Positions 34,531 through 47,200 of a stretch of 64,000 nt of DNA are shown here, one piece after another (the stretch's first letter is position 1; each line of letters opens with the position of its first letter). The stretch is taken from NCBI RefSeq assembly GCF_000002075.1, contig NW_004797316.1, forward strand, positions 719,472-783,471, written 5' to 3'. The notes beneath the pieces were generated by a model. That model was not told where the DNA came from, searched no databases, and was given only the letters and a program-made list of their open reading frames with translations. Both the position numbers and the translations under genes were made by a program. The DNA is from Aplysia californica (lineage: Eukaryota > Mollusca > Gastropoda > Aplysiida > Aplysiidae).

Positions 34531-35280
34531 CAGTAGAACATGATTATAGCGGCACCCGCTACAGCAGGACCTTAAGTTAACGGAATCCCCCTTTTTATCT
34601 CTATGTAAACTCAGTTATATCTGTGCTCAGGTTTAGCGGGGCAAGGAAAGGCCAGAACTCGGATACAGCGGGAGGGATCGAGCGAGATCCAAACAGACAG
34701 TCAACGGTGAGGCGATGTGATTGGCCAGTCCAGTGATGAGTGAGGTGGGGCAGGCGGCAGGGAGAGATGGTGCGAGGAGACGCGTTGCGTGAGCCACTCC
34801 AAAAGTGCCATAGGCTAGCCTAGATGCTAAATAACAGCCTTAGGCCTACGCTAGGACAAAAAGTAAACAAAGAGGAGAGCGTGTAGTGTGTGACCCCTGA
34901 TTCATTGAATTGCGATCGCTGATGTTCATCATAGGCATACATGTATTATATATGCAAGCATTACTTCACCAGTTCTACAGCAGGCCTACCGGAACGATAG
35001 ACAGCGCAAGCAACAAGACCGAGGAAAAGATGGCTTCCGACAAAGACAAAAGGAAATGCTTCTCACTCGAATTAAAGGCCGAGATAATCAACGAAACTGA
35101 CAAGAAAAAGAAGACTAATCTAAAGCGCAAACTTTATTGATATGGAAGGGAGGTAATCAAGTGGACTTTAAGACTTTTTTGGTAATTCCCCTTTGCATTC
35201 CTATAGGCTATATATCGGGAACTCGCTTAACAGGATTTTTCTTCTCTAACCAAAAGTCCTGCTATAGCCGTGTTCTACTG
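34531..35280 (+). mobile_element. pogo/Tigger-like element, 750 bp, with HTH scrap
   Basis: The inverted ends start CAGTAGAACATGATTATAGC and CAGTAGAACACGGCTATAGC, with TA at 34529-34530 and 35281-35282. It keeps a short coding remnant at 35030-35140 for the first helix of a CENP-B/pogo DNA-binding domain, which confirms the superfamily. Confidence 0.85.
35030..35140 (+). pseudogene. N-terminal scrap of a pogo/Tigger transposase (CENP-B-type HTH)
   Basis: The reading frame is MASDKDKRKCFSLELKAEII followed by NETDKKKKTNLKRKLY and a stop. The pattern K-R-K-x-x-S-L-E-x-K-x-x-I-I is the start of the CENP-B N-terminal helix-turn-helix of Tigger-like transposases. The rest of the protein has been deleted. 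Confidence 0.65.
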
Positions 35281-35681
35281 TATTTCTAGCAGGCGAAAGC
35301 TCTCTGACTGCTGCTACAACTACTTCTTGGCAGAGAATCTAGATCTATATTGTGCTCTATTCAAGAGCCAAATACGGTAAGTGTAAGGTGAATAAACCAA
35401 AATTGTGAATTATTTAATCTGTCAGTACAGAAATTTCACAGCCTTACGTATTATTATTATCATGAGAAACTAGTAAAATGTGCTTAACGCAATGCCGAAG
35501 CAACATGTTATCATAGTGTGCAGGGGTGCCTGGTCACTGACAAGGCTGATTTGGCTTTTGTGTACATGTATGCATTTTTGTGGAAAGAGCCATAACGTTT
35601 GGCAAACATCAACCTGAACAACTCAAGGGTCTAAAAATGCTTACATGGAATATCAATTTCATGATTTTTTAAAAATGGTTA

Positions 35682-35945
35682 AGGGGTCTAGCTACCTGGA
35701 AAAGCTATCTTCGTTATTTATGCATCTTTTGAAAACAAACTTTCCCAAAATTTGTGGTGCCCTCCCAGAAATAAATCAAAATGTTTAAAAATAATTTAAT
35801 CCAAAGTGTCATGTAACACCGACGGCCATACTGAGATTATACAATACTTAGAAAAATCTAAAAATTTTGAATAGGCTACCTAAAGGCATAATGTTAATTT
35901 TGCAATAAATATCAAGTTAATAATATTAATAGTTATAGGTACCTG
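35682..35945 (+). repeat. Left arm of a ~260-bp inverted repeat (pair at 39650-39885)
   Basis: AAGGGGTCTAGCTACC through AACATTTTGATTTATTTCT-complement blocks match 39650-39885 in reverse. Shared text on the - strand includes TAAGTATTGTATAAT and TTTTTAAACATTTTGATTTA. The arms enclose 3.7 kb. Confidence 0.65.
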
Positions 35946-37859
35946 GCTTTGTTCTTTTTTGTATAGCCTACTTCCAATATTCTGGAGTTTTTGGGGATAT
36001 CAAAGTAATGTCCCTTTTTTGTACCAATTTTATATTCAGATTTCTGAAATATTATGTTATTAAGTACATTTTCTCAAATCCTGTCCCTGTAACTACCAAA
36101 TCTGCACATACTTGGAAAGTTTCAGTACATTATCTTGATTAGTAGCTCAGATTTTAAGATTTTAGCGATGAAGGGTCTTTCAAAAATAAAGTTTTGAGAA
36201 AAACGCATTAAAAATGTCACTGTGTAATTTGAGTTTGAGGGTTTGTTCCTTCTAGAGGCTCCAGTACCATGCACTATTATTTCTAGTCACATATAAAATC
36301 TCATTTTAGCACGGTTACAAATAACGTCATTTATACATATAAGTTTAGTGAACCAAGTAGACAAAAATATAACAAAAAATGAGGAAAAGTGACCAAGCAG
36401 TTGTTTTTGCAAAAGGGGGGTGAGATCGCTGGAAACATATATTTTCACCTATTTTGTCAATTTTTTTTACCCAAATGGACCAGAAAATCTGATTTAGAAA
36501 AGAAAAACTGCTTTCTAGAAAATCAATAACATCGAAAATTGACCAAAAACGTTACCTTAAGCCAAAAAAGTATAGATTTTCTAAATCTAGTCTAATAGGC
36601 CTAGTTTGTTATTTTATCCGATTTGCAAAAATTGTGTCCCCCGGCCAATTCGCTGTGCTGCAAGTGCATTCACTAAGAGTAAAGTGCTTAACGTGGAGGG
36701 CGGGGGGCTGGGGTGTGATCAAAGGCAGATTATGCAGTGCTGCATTGGGCCATATGGTGTATGACTATGAGTATGAATTGTTTGGGTGCAAGTTTGAATG
36801 TTAATATATATGGATAGGACAAAAAAGCCCAAATTTACATCATATAATATTACATCTGAGAGTGAGTGGGATACTCATCGCAGCAGAATACAGAGATACT
36901 CGATAACAATTTTCTTCCCACTCAGGTCTCTTGAGTGCGATAGCAAAATGCCAACCACTAAACAACAGACGCCAGTAGTAATGGTAAGGAACGAGAAAAG
37001 ATTACACAGGGTAGATGATGAGCTGTGCCTAATGTTGGTTACATCCCCATGAGCGTGTGTGATATAAGAGCAATTTTTGGGGACGCAATGCAATTCCCCC
37101 CCCTCCCAAATGACGTCACAGCCCTACATTGGGAATGTTTGAAACTTAATTCCCCCCCCCATGTAATCGAATATAGTTTTTAAAATGATAGAAGAAGGGT
37201 ATTAAAATTGGTAAATGATCATTCACATCTCTGAGCATTGCGTGCATGTGTTAGTGTTCTTAATTTGAAGTAGGCCTACAGTGTCATTGTTATCCCTGCT
37301 CACCATGAGGAGATAGGAATAGGACTTTAAAGAGTGTATATAATTATCATTTGATGTTGGATATCGAACGATTAAAAAAAAAAAATGGGACAAAAATCAG
37401 TGAGGGCTGAGATAAAATATTTGTAATCAATGAATTAATGGAGCATGTGTGTGTGTGTGCATTCTCTTAACACACAGTTCAATTGTAATTTCCTTCTCCG
37501 CAAATTCCTTTCACTTTCAGACTGCTCCAGTGTTGTACTTTCAATACGTTTCTCTGTTGAACTGGCCAGCCTCCACGGCATTGGTTTTCACATTTTCAGT
37601 GAGTTTCCGAATGAAAAGGGAAATGTTCGGTGACGCACCAAAGTGCTGTCATGCGCAGAGGTAAAAAAATGAGCAAGATTTTTTTCTGCGGACAGACGAA
37701 AGAGGACAAGCTATAAATTCAAAAGCATTACAAACTTGTTGATTGTTTGTCTGATCTCCACACACACAGCTCAGCACAGGTGTACACCAGACACAAGACA
37801 TTAGTGATTGAACAGCCGCCCAAAACTTCATTCAAGTGTGTAGAGTACACACACAACAA
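35946..37859. other. Intergenic stretch
   Basis: AT-rich with poly-C runs near 37098 and 37152, poly-A near 37377 and GTGTGT at 37446. No gene is recognised. Confidence 0.4.
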
Positions 37860-38102
37860 TCTGGACAACACAACGAGTGAGTTAGCCTAGAGCCCTTTCT
37901 TTCTGATCGCCAACGCTGAGCTGTCAAATTGCTTGCGTTAGAGAAAGAAACCTGATTCGATTTTTGATCAAGTAGTAGTAGTAAGGCCTGGTGAGGTCAT
38001 GCTGAACAAAATCATCAGTAGGGAGGATAACAACAAGAAATAAACAGAACACCAAACTCATAGATCAGGCGTACTTTATTATTGATCTCCCTTGAATTTA
38101 TT

Positions 38103-39550
38103 CTGACATCGTAGTTTTCTGTATGGAAAATTTCAAAATTCTGTGCACAATATTGTACTCTCAAAATGACCAAATTCTGCAAGGATAGCGACCATGTCTA
38201 AACTTCTTTTTCCATACTGCTTTCAAAATATAAGTACTAATTAATCATAAGCTGAGAAGTAGCACTGCAGACACTGTAAATAAAATAAAAAATCCAGCAA
38301 TTAGCAGCATACAATCTGTATTTTTGTTTAGAAAGATAAGCTCATAACATAAAATACTACCAAATCAAAAGTGTGAACCAAAAAAAGAGACACCATTGTA
38401 TACCAGTAATTTCAAAATCAGGTGAGCTGGCTGTTTGAGCTGTCATTGATTGTCAGGAGGCGTTGAACTTGAAGATAAAAAAGACAGTTATGTTGTTTGA
38501 GAAAAATGAAGTCCTAGGAAGATGGGCAGAATATGTAGGAAAATTATTTGAAGATAAAAGACCACCCCTACCACAACCAAGCAACAATTATAATGGTCCC
38601 AACATTCTAAAGTCAGAGGTAGAGCTCGCAATTAGAATTAGAAACACCCCACAAGGAAAAGCTCCGGGTGAAGATGACATAAACACAGAAATGCCCATCC
38701 ACCATCCATTTACAGAGGTGGTCAAGTACCATATTACATATGTACTAACAGAACAGTTTTCCGCCACACGTGTACTTTTGGTAAACTGAAGCTGACATTC
38801 AGCGGCATTTGTTTTCAACGCATTCTTTCCTTTAAAAAAAGCATCCCCTCTCGCCTGTGCTCCAATATAATAGCCGCTAATAGCGCATGCACAATAGAAT
38901 CTATGGAAGGTGGTGCTACTGACTGAAGTGTTTTTAGGTCATTCCCAAAGGAGGGATATTAACATTTTTTTCTTAAGAACAGTAGAATTGTAAAGTAAAT
39001 CGGCTGTATTAATGTCATGCTCATACTGTGCCGGAATAACATAGGGAATAGGGGGAACTGCTGCTTTTCCTTTCCTCATCCTTACTATCGTCATTTTCCT
39101 CTACTTCTTTAGTGTGTTTGTCACTCTCTTGTGAACTGTTTTTTCCGGGGTGCCTTGATAGTCGAAGCAGTCTTTGCACTGTTGAGGCTAGAGAGGTGAG
39201 AAGAGTAAGCCCGATTCCCTGTTTAAATAACTCTCTGTTGACATCCCCCCCATGGCGCTCATAAGACCTATGCAGTTGCGAGCGTAAATCTTACTAAAAC
39301 AAACAAGAATCTAGATCTAGATCAATTTTATTGTTTTTAAAAAAGAGCGCTCTAATTTCCAGCTTCCGGTGAGAGGGAGATCACTCTAACGTTGTCAGCT
39401 CGCTTCAGTTTAACTTTTTCTCTCGCAATTCTACGTCTGAAAGCACAGAATAATAATGCCGTAAAATTTTTCAAAATTCTGCAAAAAATCAAAATTCCGC
39501 GGCGAGCGCTGTTGATTCAGTTTTTCACGCCCGCGGAAAACTATGATATC
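38103..39550. mobile_element. Nested DNA-transposon-like insertion with 8-bp target duplication
   Basis: AATTTATT occurs at 38095-38102 and 39551-39558. The related element at 22193-23009 has a single equivalent site (GAATTTGTTACTGGATCC), acting as an empty-site control. The ends show imperfect inverted repeats (GACATCGTAGTTTTCTG at left, GATATCATAGTTTTCCG inverted at right). An 8-bp duplication fits hAT or P-type elements. It contains an RTE LINE fragment. Confidence 0.72.
38430..38700 (+). mobile_element. RTE-like LINE fragment (pre-reverse-transcriptase linker)
   Basis: The + strand encodes FEKNEVLGRWAEYVGKLFED, then GPNILKSEVELAI and GKAPGEDDINTEM. This is the well-known connector and first reverse-transcriptase block of RTE-type elements, often mislabelled as craniofacial development protein 2-like. 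The likeness stops at about 38700. The fragment lies within the insertion 38103-39550. Confidence 0.75.
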
Positions 39551-39649
39551 AATTTATTAATGGATCCCTTATTATGACGGGAATCCTGCTATAACGGAAT
39601 TTCGCGCCAGTTCCCTCCTTCTCGTTATAACAGGATTCCACTGTATTAC

Positions 39650-39885
39650 TAATAACTTGATATCATATAATCAAGATTATGCCTTTTGGTTTTCAAAATT
39701 TTAAGATTTTCTTAAGTATTGTATAATTTCAATATGGCCGCCGATGTGACATAACATTTTGGGTTAAATTGTTTTTAAACATTTTGATTTATTTCTAGGA
39801 GGGTACATATTTTGGGAAATTTTGGTTAAAAAAAAATGCATTATGGAGATAGCTTTTCTTGGTAGCAGACCCCTTAAACTGACCT
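39650..39885 (-). repeat. Right arm of the ~260-bp inverted repeat (pair at 35682-35945)
   Basis: Contains TAAGTATTGTATAATTTCA, TATGGCCGCCGATGTGACAT and TTTTTAAACATTTTGATTTA, each also found reversed in the left arm. The pogo-like end at 39643 abuts it, so that element inserted at or near the arm boundary. Confidence 0.65.
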
Positions 39886-40019
39886 TGCAAACCCTGATCT
39901 GTGACGTGCTCTAATAAATTTAATGGTTTTACTCACGATGGAGAACATAGATCTAATGGTCTTTGTGGTATTCCTTCAAAATCATCATCCTTGTAACTTT
40001 GATCTCCAGAAAATAATCT

Positions 40020-40971
40020 AGTATAACCCGGATAGGTCAAACACAGATTACTCGAAATCACGCATCCGTCGAACTGTGCCTGCGGCCCCGTTTTTTTTCT
40101 TCTTTATCTTTGTAATGTAAGAAAATTCCACGAAGCTCGAACACAAACACGGAACAGTCGAACTAATTACACTGCCGTAGATGTGTTAAGTCCATGTCCT
40201 TTGAGGTGCACATGAGACAAAATTATCATAATTTTTAAAAGACGGAAAAAGGCAAGGTCCTCAAAAAACCACCTCCCCCTTCTTTCCACAAAAGTAGCCA
40301 GCTGTGCTTCTTTTAGCGCGCTGCTCGACGCGCATGCCCTCTGCACGTGCCTAGGTCCTAGGCCTAGCTAGGCTTATGTGGAGTGGGTGAGAGAAAAGGT
40401 TGTGCATCATCGATCAGCCGCCCCACCCCTCTTTTCAAAGGACTGTGCCCTTGTAGGAGAGACAGGAAATGGCTGCAGTTTTGTCATTGCGTTGTTGATT
40501 ACTGTTGTGATATATGTTTATCTTGTCAAATTGTTTGCTTTGACAAATTTGAAAAGGCACCATTTGATTGGTGCAGACTAAAGACCGCTCACACTGACTC
40601 GCGCACATAAACTGTCATGGTAGCGGTAGGTACAATATCGATCGAACTCGAAAGCATTGCTCATTGTGTTTCTCATTCTCAACTTGCCAATTTGAAATTT
40701 CAAATTCAAGTCAATAGGCATAGATCTAGATCTAACCTATCTTATCCAGGACAATGGTTGGACAGAAGGGCGAAAGCCCAGCTGTTGTTGGATTGATAAC
40801 AACAACAACAACAATCCAGGACAATGGCCAAAATAAGAAAAATCTCTGTTCTGACCCAATCTTTATTGCTTCCCTTGATTCTTTAACACAGCCCATACCA
40901 CAACACTGTTCACGTATCCCTTGAACTACGGAGGCCGGTCCGGACGAATTCGAGCTATCCGCGTTATACTG
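40020..40971. mobile_element. pogo-like element, about 950 bp
   Basis: The right end read inwards is CAGTATAACGCGGATAG, ending at 40971 next to TA. The left end is AGTATAACCCGGATAG at about 40021, with the first C altered. No coding remnant was recognised. Confidence 0.65.
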
Positions 40972-41065
40972 TATATATTATAAAATTGTGAAAGTTTGTC
41001 ACTTTAGTCGGCTAAAAATTCCGAACCACTTAACTTTCGAATTTGAAAAAAAACCTCATGTTTGC

Positions 41066-41138
41066 AATAACGAACACTTGGATTCAACAAAACTGAAGGT
41101 CAGGCACGCCAACTTTGTTGAATTCAAGTTCCACTGTA
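41066..41138. mobile_element. Tiny pogo-like palindrome just past the RSL1D1 3' end
   Basis: About 73 bp is made of facing ends. On the right is TTGAATTCAAGTTCCACTG next to TA, and on the left is a degenerate CACTTGGATTCAACAAAAC. It looks like a pogo-type element reduced to its termini. Confidence 0.5.
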
Positions 41139-41232
41139 CTGTACTTGTTGTCCACCCCCAACATATTTGAGATATCCATGCTTGACTTTACGTACAATTT
41201 AAAATGCAGAAAATGAAAATACAGACAAATAG

Positions 41233-41238
41233 TTTATT
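41233..41238 (-). promoter_or_regulatory. Polyadenylation signal AATAAA of RSL1D1
   Basis: The + strand reads TTTATT, which is AATAAA on the - strand, about 58 nt after the TAA stop at 41298-41296. This is a normal distance for a short 3' UTR. A tiny pogo-like palindrome lies just beyond it at 41066-41138. Confidence 0.65.
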
Positions 41239-41295
41239 ATAATTCATCAAGTATGAGGGTACATTGACATAATATCCAAATAGTGACAACAAAAT

Positions 41296-44200
41296 TTAGG
41301 ACTGTTTCCTGCCTTTTGCCTTTCTTTTCACAGACTTGGCTTTAGCACCAGCAGTCTTTGCACTTTGCTTTCCCACAGCCTTCCCTTTCCTGAAGCGCCC
41401 CCTCTTCTGTGGCTGGCCCTCAGAATCTCTATCTTTGATAACTTCAACATCTCCACTTGGGTAAACTTTGACCTTGGCCCCAAGCAAAGTTGAGATTTCT
41501 TCAGCCTCCACAACTTCTTTGTCAGCGTTCTCCTTGGGAATAGTGACCTCTTGAGGTCCGCCTGGAAACATAAATGACATTTTTTTTAAATTTTCACTCA
41601 AACACTTAAGGGCTATGTAAGTACAAAGCTGGAAGCAATGACTAGCAATTCTGATGAGACTGGGCAACATGTAGGGATAAGTATTGCTGTCTTTAAGTAT
41701 TCCTGAGATTTTGGATTTGTTTTTATCACACTGGCATCACTTTCAACTTTTACTCAATGCAGGGTAGCAGCTTGTTGTTACTAGGAACATAAAACAAAGG
41801 TTTAACACTACAAACTTTCTGTCTGCATACTACTATAACAGGAGTTAGCCAAACCTGTTCCTCTGTGTGTTGTGATCCTTTCCACAGCTTTGGGGCCCCG
41901 ATGCGTTGGAATCTCACACTTCACACACAAATGAACCGAGGCTTTAACTAGCCTTTTTCCCCACCTATACTCTCAGCAGGCCTCCTCTGCCTTGATACAT
42001 TTCTCTCCGAGAGGTCTAAAAGTCCCACCAGTAGTAGCTCAGACTGCTTTTATAAACTTGCAAACAATACAACTGAACACAGACTCACACTTAACTCACT
42101 CTCACACTTTCAGCTAAACAATACAATAGGCTAGGCCTAACCCCCCTGCCACAACCAAAAACAACCAAATAGACCACACAGCTTACGTATCATAACTCAG
42201 AGTGTTGGTGAAAATTCTTTTTTGGCATATTCCAATGCACTGGCAAGGGGCGCATGCTTTGTGAAAATCTGAGAGGTGTGCGACGACTATTTTATGAAAA
42301 TACATGTTAAATTGAAAGTCAATTTTTATTGTTAATGGATATAGTAGTAAAAAATGAGTTGTGCTGCTACCCTGTGATTATATGATAATAACTGAGTACA
42401 ATTTTTGTTTCTTTCCATTGTTATTAAACCCCCCCCCCCCCCCCCACCCTTTCCTCAAAGAGAAGGAATTTAACATGAACAAAATATAACTATGTACAAA
42501 ATTATATATTTTAAAAATTGTCCACAAGAGCAACCACACACATGCTAAAAATGTCAAATAAACAGCAAAACATAGATTAACCCCTTTGTTGCTCTATGAT
42601 GCACCTGGTATGTCACGAAAAATGTTAATAATTAGCTTTGAGCTTACCATGAACATCACAGAAGTTGGCCAAACTTACCCTTCCAGGTTGCCAGTACTAT
42701 AAGATGTTACAAATTATAAAGATGTAAAAACCAGTCACAATTTGCAGAGTATGGCTAAACCTGGGCAAATCACAGAATGGACTTGCTAGACCAATAACAC
42801 CTTCGTTGTAGTGTTGACTGCTACAAATCTAACCGGGTTATTTCTGCGCTCACAACACCAATTTTTGCCACTTGGGCAAGTTAACTGGAGGAGCTACCCA
42901 TGAGGACCATTTTCTATGTTTGTTGCCCAAGATCAAATCTAAGTACACATATAATATAAGTTAGACATAGTAAAATCTCTTGATACGCAATTTTTTTGGG
43001 CATAGCTACAGCGGTTGCTATGGAAACGGCCGCCTTCTTGAAAATAAACAATGAATTTCAAATCCCTAAGGCTTTTTTATTTACAGACCAAATTTGACCA
43101 AATTTGGTGAGAGTATACCTGAACCAGACATTATCAGAGTAACAGCAAGTTTTTTTCAATCAGTGCAAAAGAAAAAAAAAAAGAAGAGAATTTTCCCAAG
43201 TATAAAAAACCTTTTTCTAAATTTAGGTTGCGTAATCGCTTGGGATGGAAAAGTATTATTTTTTTTCTCGCAAATATCTCTCTGTTACATTGATGGCAGC
43301 CTTGCCATCTATGTTTCCTGAAAAAAAAAATTTCATCTCAAAAGGATGAAAACTAAAGAAGGAGTAGGGAAAAAACTGCAAAAAAATTACATTTTTCGAA
43401 AACCGACAACAATTGTGAAAATTCACTATATTTATCCATCCTCATGTTATTAAAGGCAATTTACCTGGAGAATAAAGTCTTTCTCAACTGTATCCATGCT
43501 ATTTTTAGACAAAAAAAACTAGTTGATCTTCAAAAATCAGCCAACATAAAATGTGCAGGGCCTGACCCAAAATCTGCAAAATCAAGGGTCGCTCCTCCCC
43601 TTAAGACAGACTAGCAACGCAATCAAAAGCAAAAAGCGATACACTGTGGACTGGGCAAATGACAGCTGTTTCAGATTTTTTTTGTGTAGTCAGCAATTTT
43701 GCTCCAAATTGGGAAATTTGTCATGAAAAGTGGGAATTCTGGCATATGCTGGAAAAACTTTCACCTAGGGTGGCATGTGACTAATAAAAAATTATTGAAA
43801 ACCAACAAAATTCCTAACCCTTTCTAATCAAAGATCAGACTCAGAGACTCACCTGCTGCCAGGTAGATGGGAATGCTGGTTGACAGGGGCGTCTTTACAC
43901 TCAGCTGTTTTATGTTGTTCCAGCCACCAGGCACTGCCTGAGACAGTTGGCCAACTGAAGAAATCACATTGTCTGTCACCTCAGCCTTGCCCATCTCGAG
44001 ATTTGCCACAATTGCCAAACTGGGAATCAAAATTATGTTTCTGAATTTCTGCACAATCGAGGCAGACAACACATGTCATGTATAATGGTTTGGGAAAAGG
44101 AAAGAAGCAGGACCTATCCAGTGATCATTGTGGCATCATAACCGTATTATCTTATACTATCTCGTGTCTCCAAGAACCCACAATAGTCTAAACACTACTT

Positions 44201-47200
44201 TATAGAAAACAAGTGACTGAGTCAATAGTACTGCACAAGGCTTCCTACTCACTTACATGATGGTATGAAATATGTTTACTAGTTAGGTAACGTAAACGTT
44301 TATTAAAAAACATTAGACCCCCCCCCCCCCCCCAAAACAACAGGAGAAAAACTTCATCAATCCTGTCTGACATTCTGCATCTGAACCACATTTCCTGAAC
44401 ACTCAATAAACAGAAGTAAACATATTCTTTGATTATTTGCTTAACATACATACGTATAAGAGAACTAAAAATATTCTACGATCTTAGTGATACGTGATGG
44501 GTATATTTTTTTCAGAAAGCATTGTAGGCAGCAATGGTCCTGGCTATTATGCAAGCTGGTGTGTAAGTTAAAAACTATTTTCTTCTTCTTTTCAACACTG
44601 GGTACTTACTTCAATTAATTTAAGGCTTTGACATTTGGTAAAAATTAGCTACATATGTTGTTATAAGCAGAAGACCACTTGGAAATTTATAATCCATCCC
44701 ATGCAAACCAGTGGCCACACTCATCCATACAATTTATTAAATTATTTTTTTTAATTTAGGTGTTTTTCATTTTTAGACCTAACGCCTTGGCTACCAGTCA
44801 AATCTAGATCTACAAAATCAACTGAAACCGATTTAAGATTACTCTCTTGGTAATCTTCATCTTACTCCGAAAATCTCAAATAACTTAAAGCATGTAAGTT
44901 GCACGGAACAGTTTATTTCAGAAACAACTAGTCCAGGAATTTCCATTTTCTGGCCGACCCCATTTGCTGCTGAAAAATCTCAAAATTATGAGGAAATAAA
45001 CCCAAAACAACACAAGCCTTATCAGCCCAGGCATGTTTGATAACCTTATAATAAAATTTACAAGCCTGGGTTTTCTAACTGGTTGATGTTTACTGATTGT
45101 CCCTTACCCGTAAATCAAAGCATTGTATCAGAACACCGGTAAATCTACACTACAATGCAAAGGAGAATGAAAGTCCCCCCCGACATGTCAGTATAAAAGG
45201 CTCAAAGTATTAATAGACCTGCATGTGAGCCTCAACCAGATTGTCTGAAAATTTTGCACAACCACCCCACCTCCCCCCCCCCCAAAAAAAAGCCTCTTTG
45301 TGGGTGTCATAAGGAAGAACATCCGAGTAACGAGCGACCACCCAAACAAACACAATAAAGAAGAGACCTACCCCTAACCCTACCCCCAAAAAAACCCTGC
45401 AACGGGCCTCATGTAAAAAGGCCAAAACAAGTCCTAAATGAAAAAAAAAATTTTAATTAAAAAACCACACTCCAAAACAAACAAGGAGCATATATAGATC
45501 TAGATCTATATATATGGCTTACATCTACATTGCTATAGGGTTTGATACAATAACACAATAGAATTGGAATATATAATATGAATCCTTCATATATATATCT
45601 AGATCTAGAAATCTAGTAATCTAAATAAATCTAGATCTAGATCTTGTAGAACAAGTGAATAGGAATAGGCCTTGAACTAGAAATCCGCATCCGATTCCGA
45701 ACAGAGGGACTCAGCTGAGTCTAGATTCTAGATCTAGATCTAGATTCTAGATCTTTACTACTTTACTAAATAAATAAACAATTCACGCACCTGATGAAAT
45801 GCTTATTTTTACCAATATAAAGATTACAGCACAACCTATGATAGGGTTTGACACAATAGAATTGGAATATGAATCCTCCATTGAGGTCTATAATGATCTA
45901 TATAAATCTAGATTTAGATTCTATTAGAACAAGAGAGTCGGACTTGAATGAATCCACACGATCTGAATTAGTCAACAAACGAAATTCAAAATGGCCCCTC
46001 GAGCACGAAACTGAAAGTAGATAATTTAAGTTGTCGTCCTTTTTCGTATTCGCATTTCTACTTAGGTTCCGACAATTATGTCGGAAACGCCGACATCGGC
46101 AGTCGGCGGTGCGCGCGTCGGCGGTCGGCACGAAAACGAAAGTGCCGACGGGAGAAAAATGGGTCACTGGCAGTCGGCCAAGCCTCGCACTACGCACATT
46201 GACTGATACAGGCAGGCCTAGCGATAGCATCAGCCGGTTCGCGGGTCGGGTCGCGATTGTCGGATTTCAGACGATTGTCGGCAAACATGCAGGTCTATGT
46301 TAAGTTAAAAGATATCACAAGAACATACTAACCTCGAAGCTCCTCGATTACTAATGACGCATCTACTGTTGTCAAGAGCAGCGTCTATTTCCTCTTTCAG
46401 TCTCTTTGCTTGTAGATTCACTTGAATTGGCGTCCTTATCAAAAGGAGACAAAATAGCAATAAATTTATTGTATAATCTTTCAAGGGATTCAACATTGAG
46501 CACATCAAATCCCATTTTCAACAAAACCAATACTGAGGGCTCACGGTTTCAACCCAACCTTAGTAAGTTCTTAGTACTTCTTTCATTTAATTCGAGTTCT
46601 ACAGTACCATTACCTCCATAATAATATGCCCCCCAAAAAGTTACAAACGCCAGATTCTATCATATTGTGACACACTAATATATATTTGGAGCTTTTGGGC
46701 AAAATTTTAAAAAATTATATCTTTAAAATATCCCCCACCCCCAATCAAAATTTCTTTCTGTTAGCCATAACAATTTGCGGGTCACTGTTTATAGTTCATT
46801 GAACTGTGACAATTTTAATACTTTAAGCTGTCATCCTGGGCTAGTAAACTTAAAGAAAAAGAGCGGATCTGGGAAAGGAGTGAGCACGTGACAAATTTTG
46901 TAAACAACGAAAATGAATCAAGGTCAAGATGAAAAGCCATGAAAAGGGAGGATATCAAGACTTCTTAAAATTCTAGATTAAAGATAAAACAGAACTCTAC
47001 AGTGCTATATTATCAATTTTCTCTTTTCGAGTGGCCATAATAACCAAGCAGAAAAATAAAAAGACCAGATTCTGCTGAACAAAATCAAATTAAACCAAAA
47101 AAAAAGAAAAAATCATAGATGAATATTATTTGTGCAATATTTTTTTGCTTTCAAATCCAAATGCTATATTTAAAAAAATCAAACTAAAAGTTTAATGTTA

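Larger units (their letters stand above)
37860..39643. mobile_element. pogo/Tigger-like element, right part, split by an insertion
   Basis: Segments 37860-38102 and 39551-39643 together match the right 320 bp of the element at 22193-23009, ending CAGTGGAATCCTGTTATAAC (inverted) at 39643 next to TA. A 1448-bp insertion (38103-39550) lies between them. No convincing left end was found, so this copy is truncated on the left. Confidence 0.75.

Noticed and set aside
41562-41670. N-terminal extension of the last RSL1D1 exon frame
   Set aside because: It is upstream of a good acceptor (TTTCCAG) and reads non-conserved intron sequence; splicing to exon 6 restores the frame.
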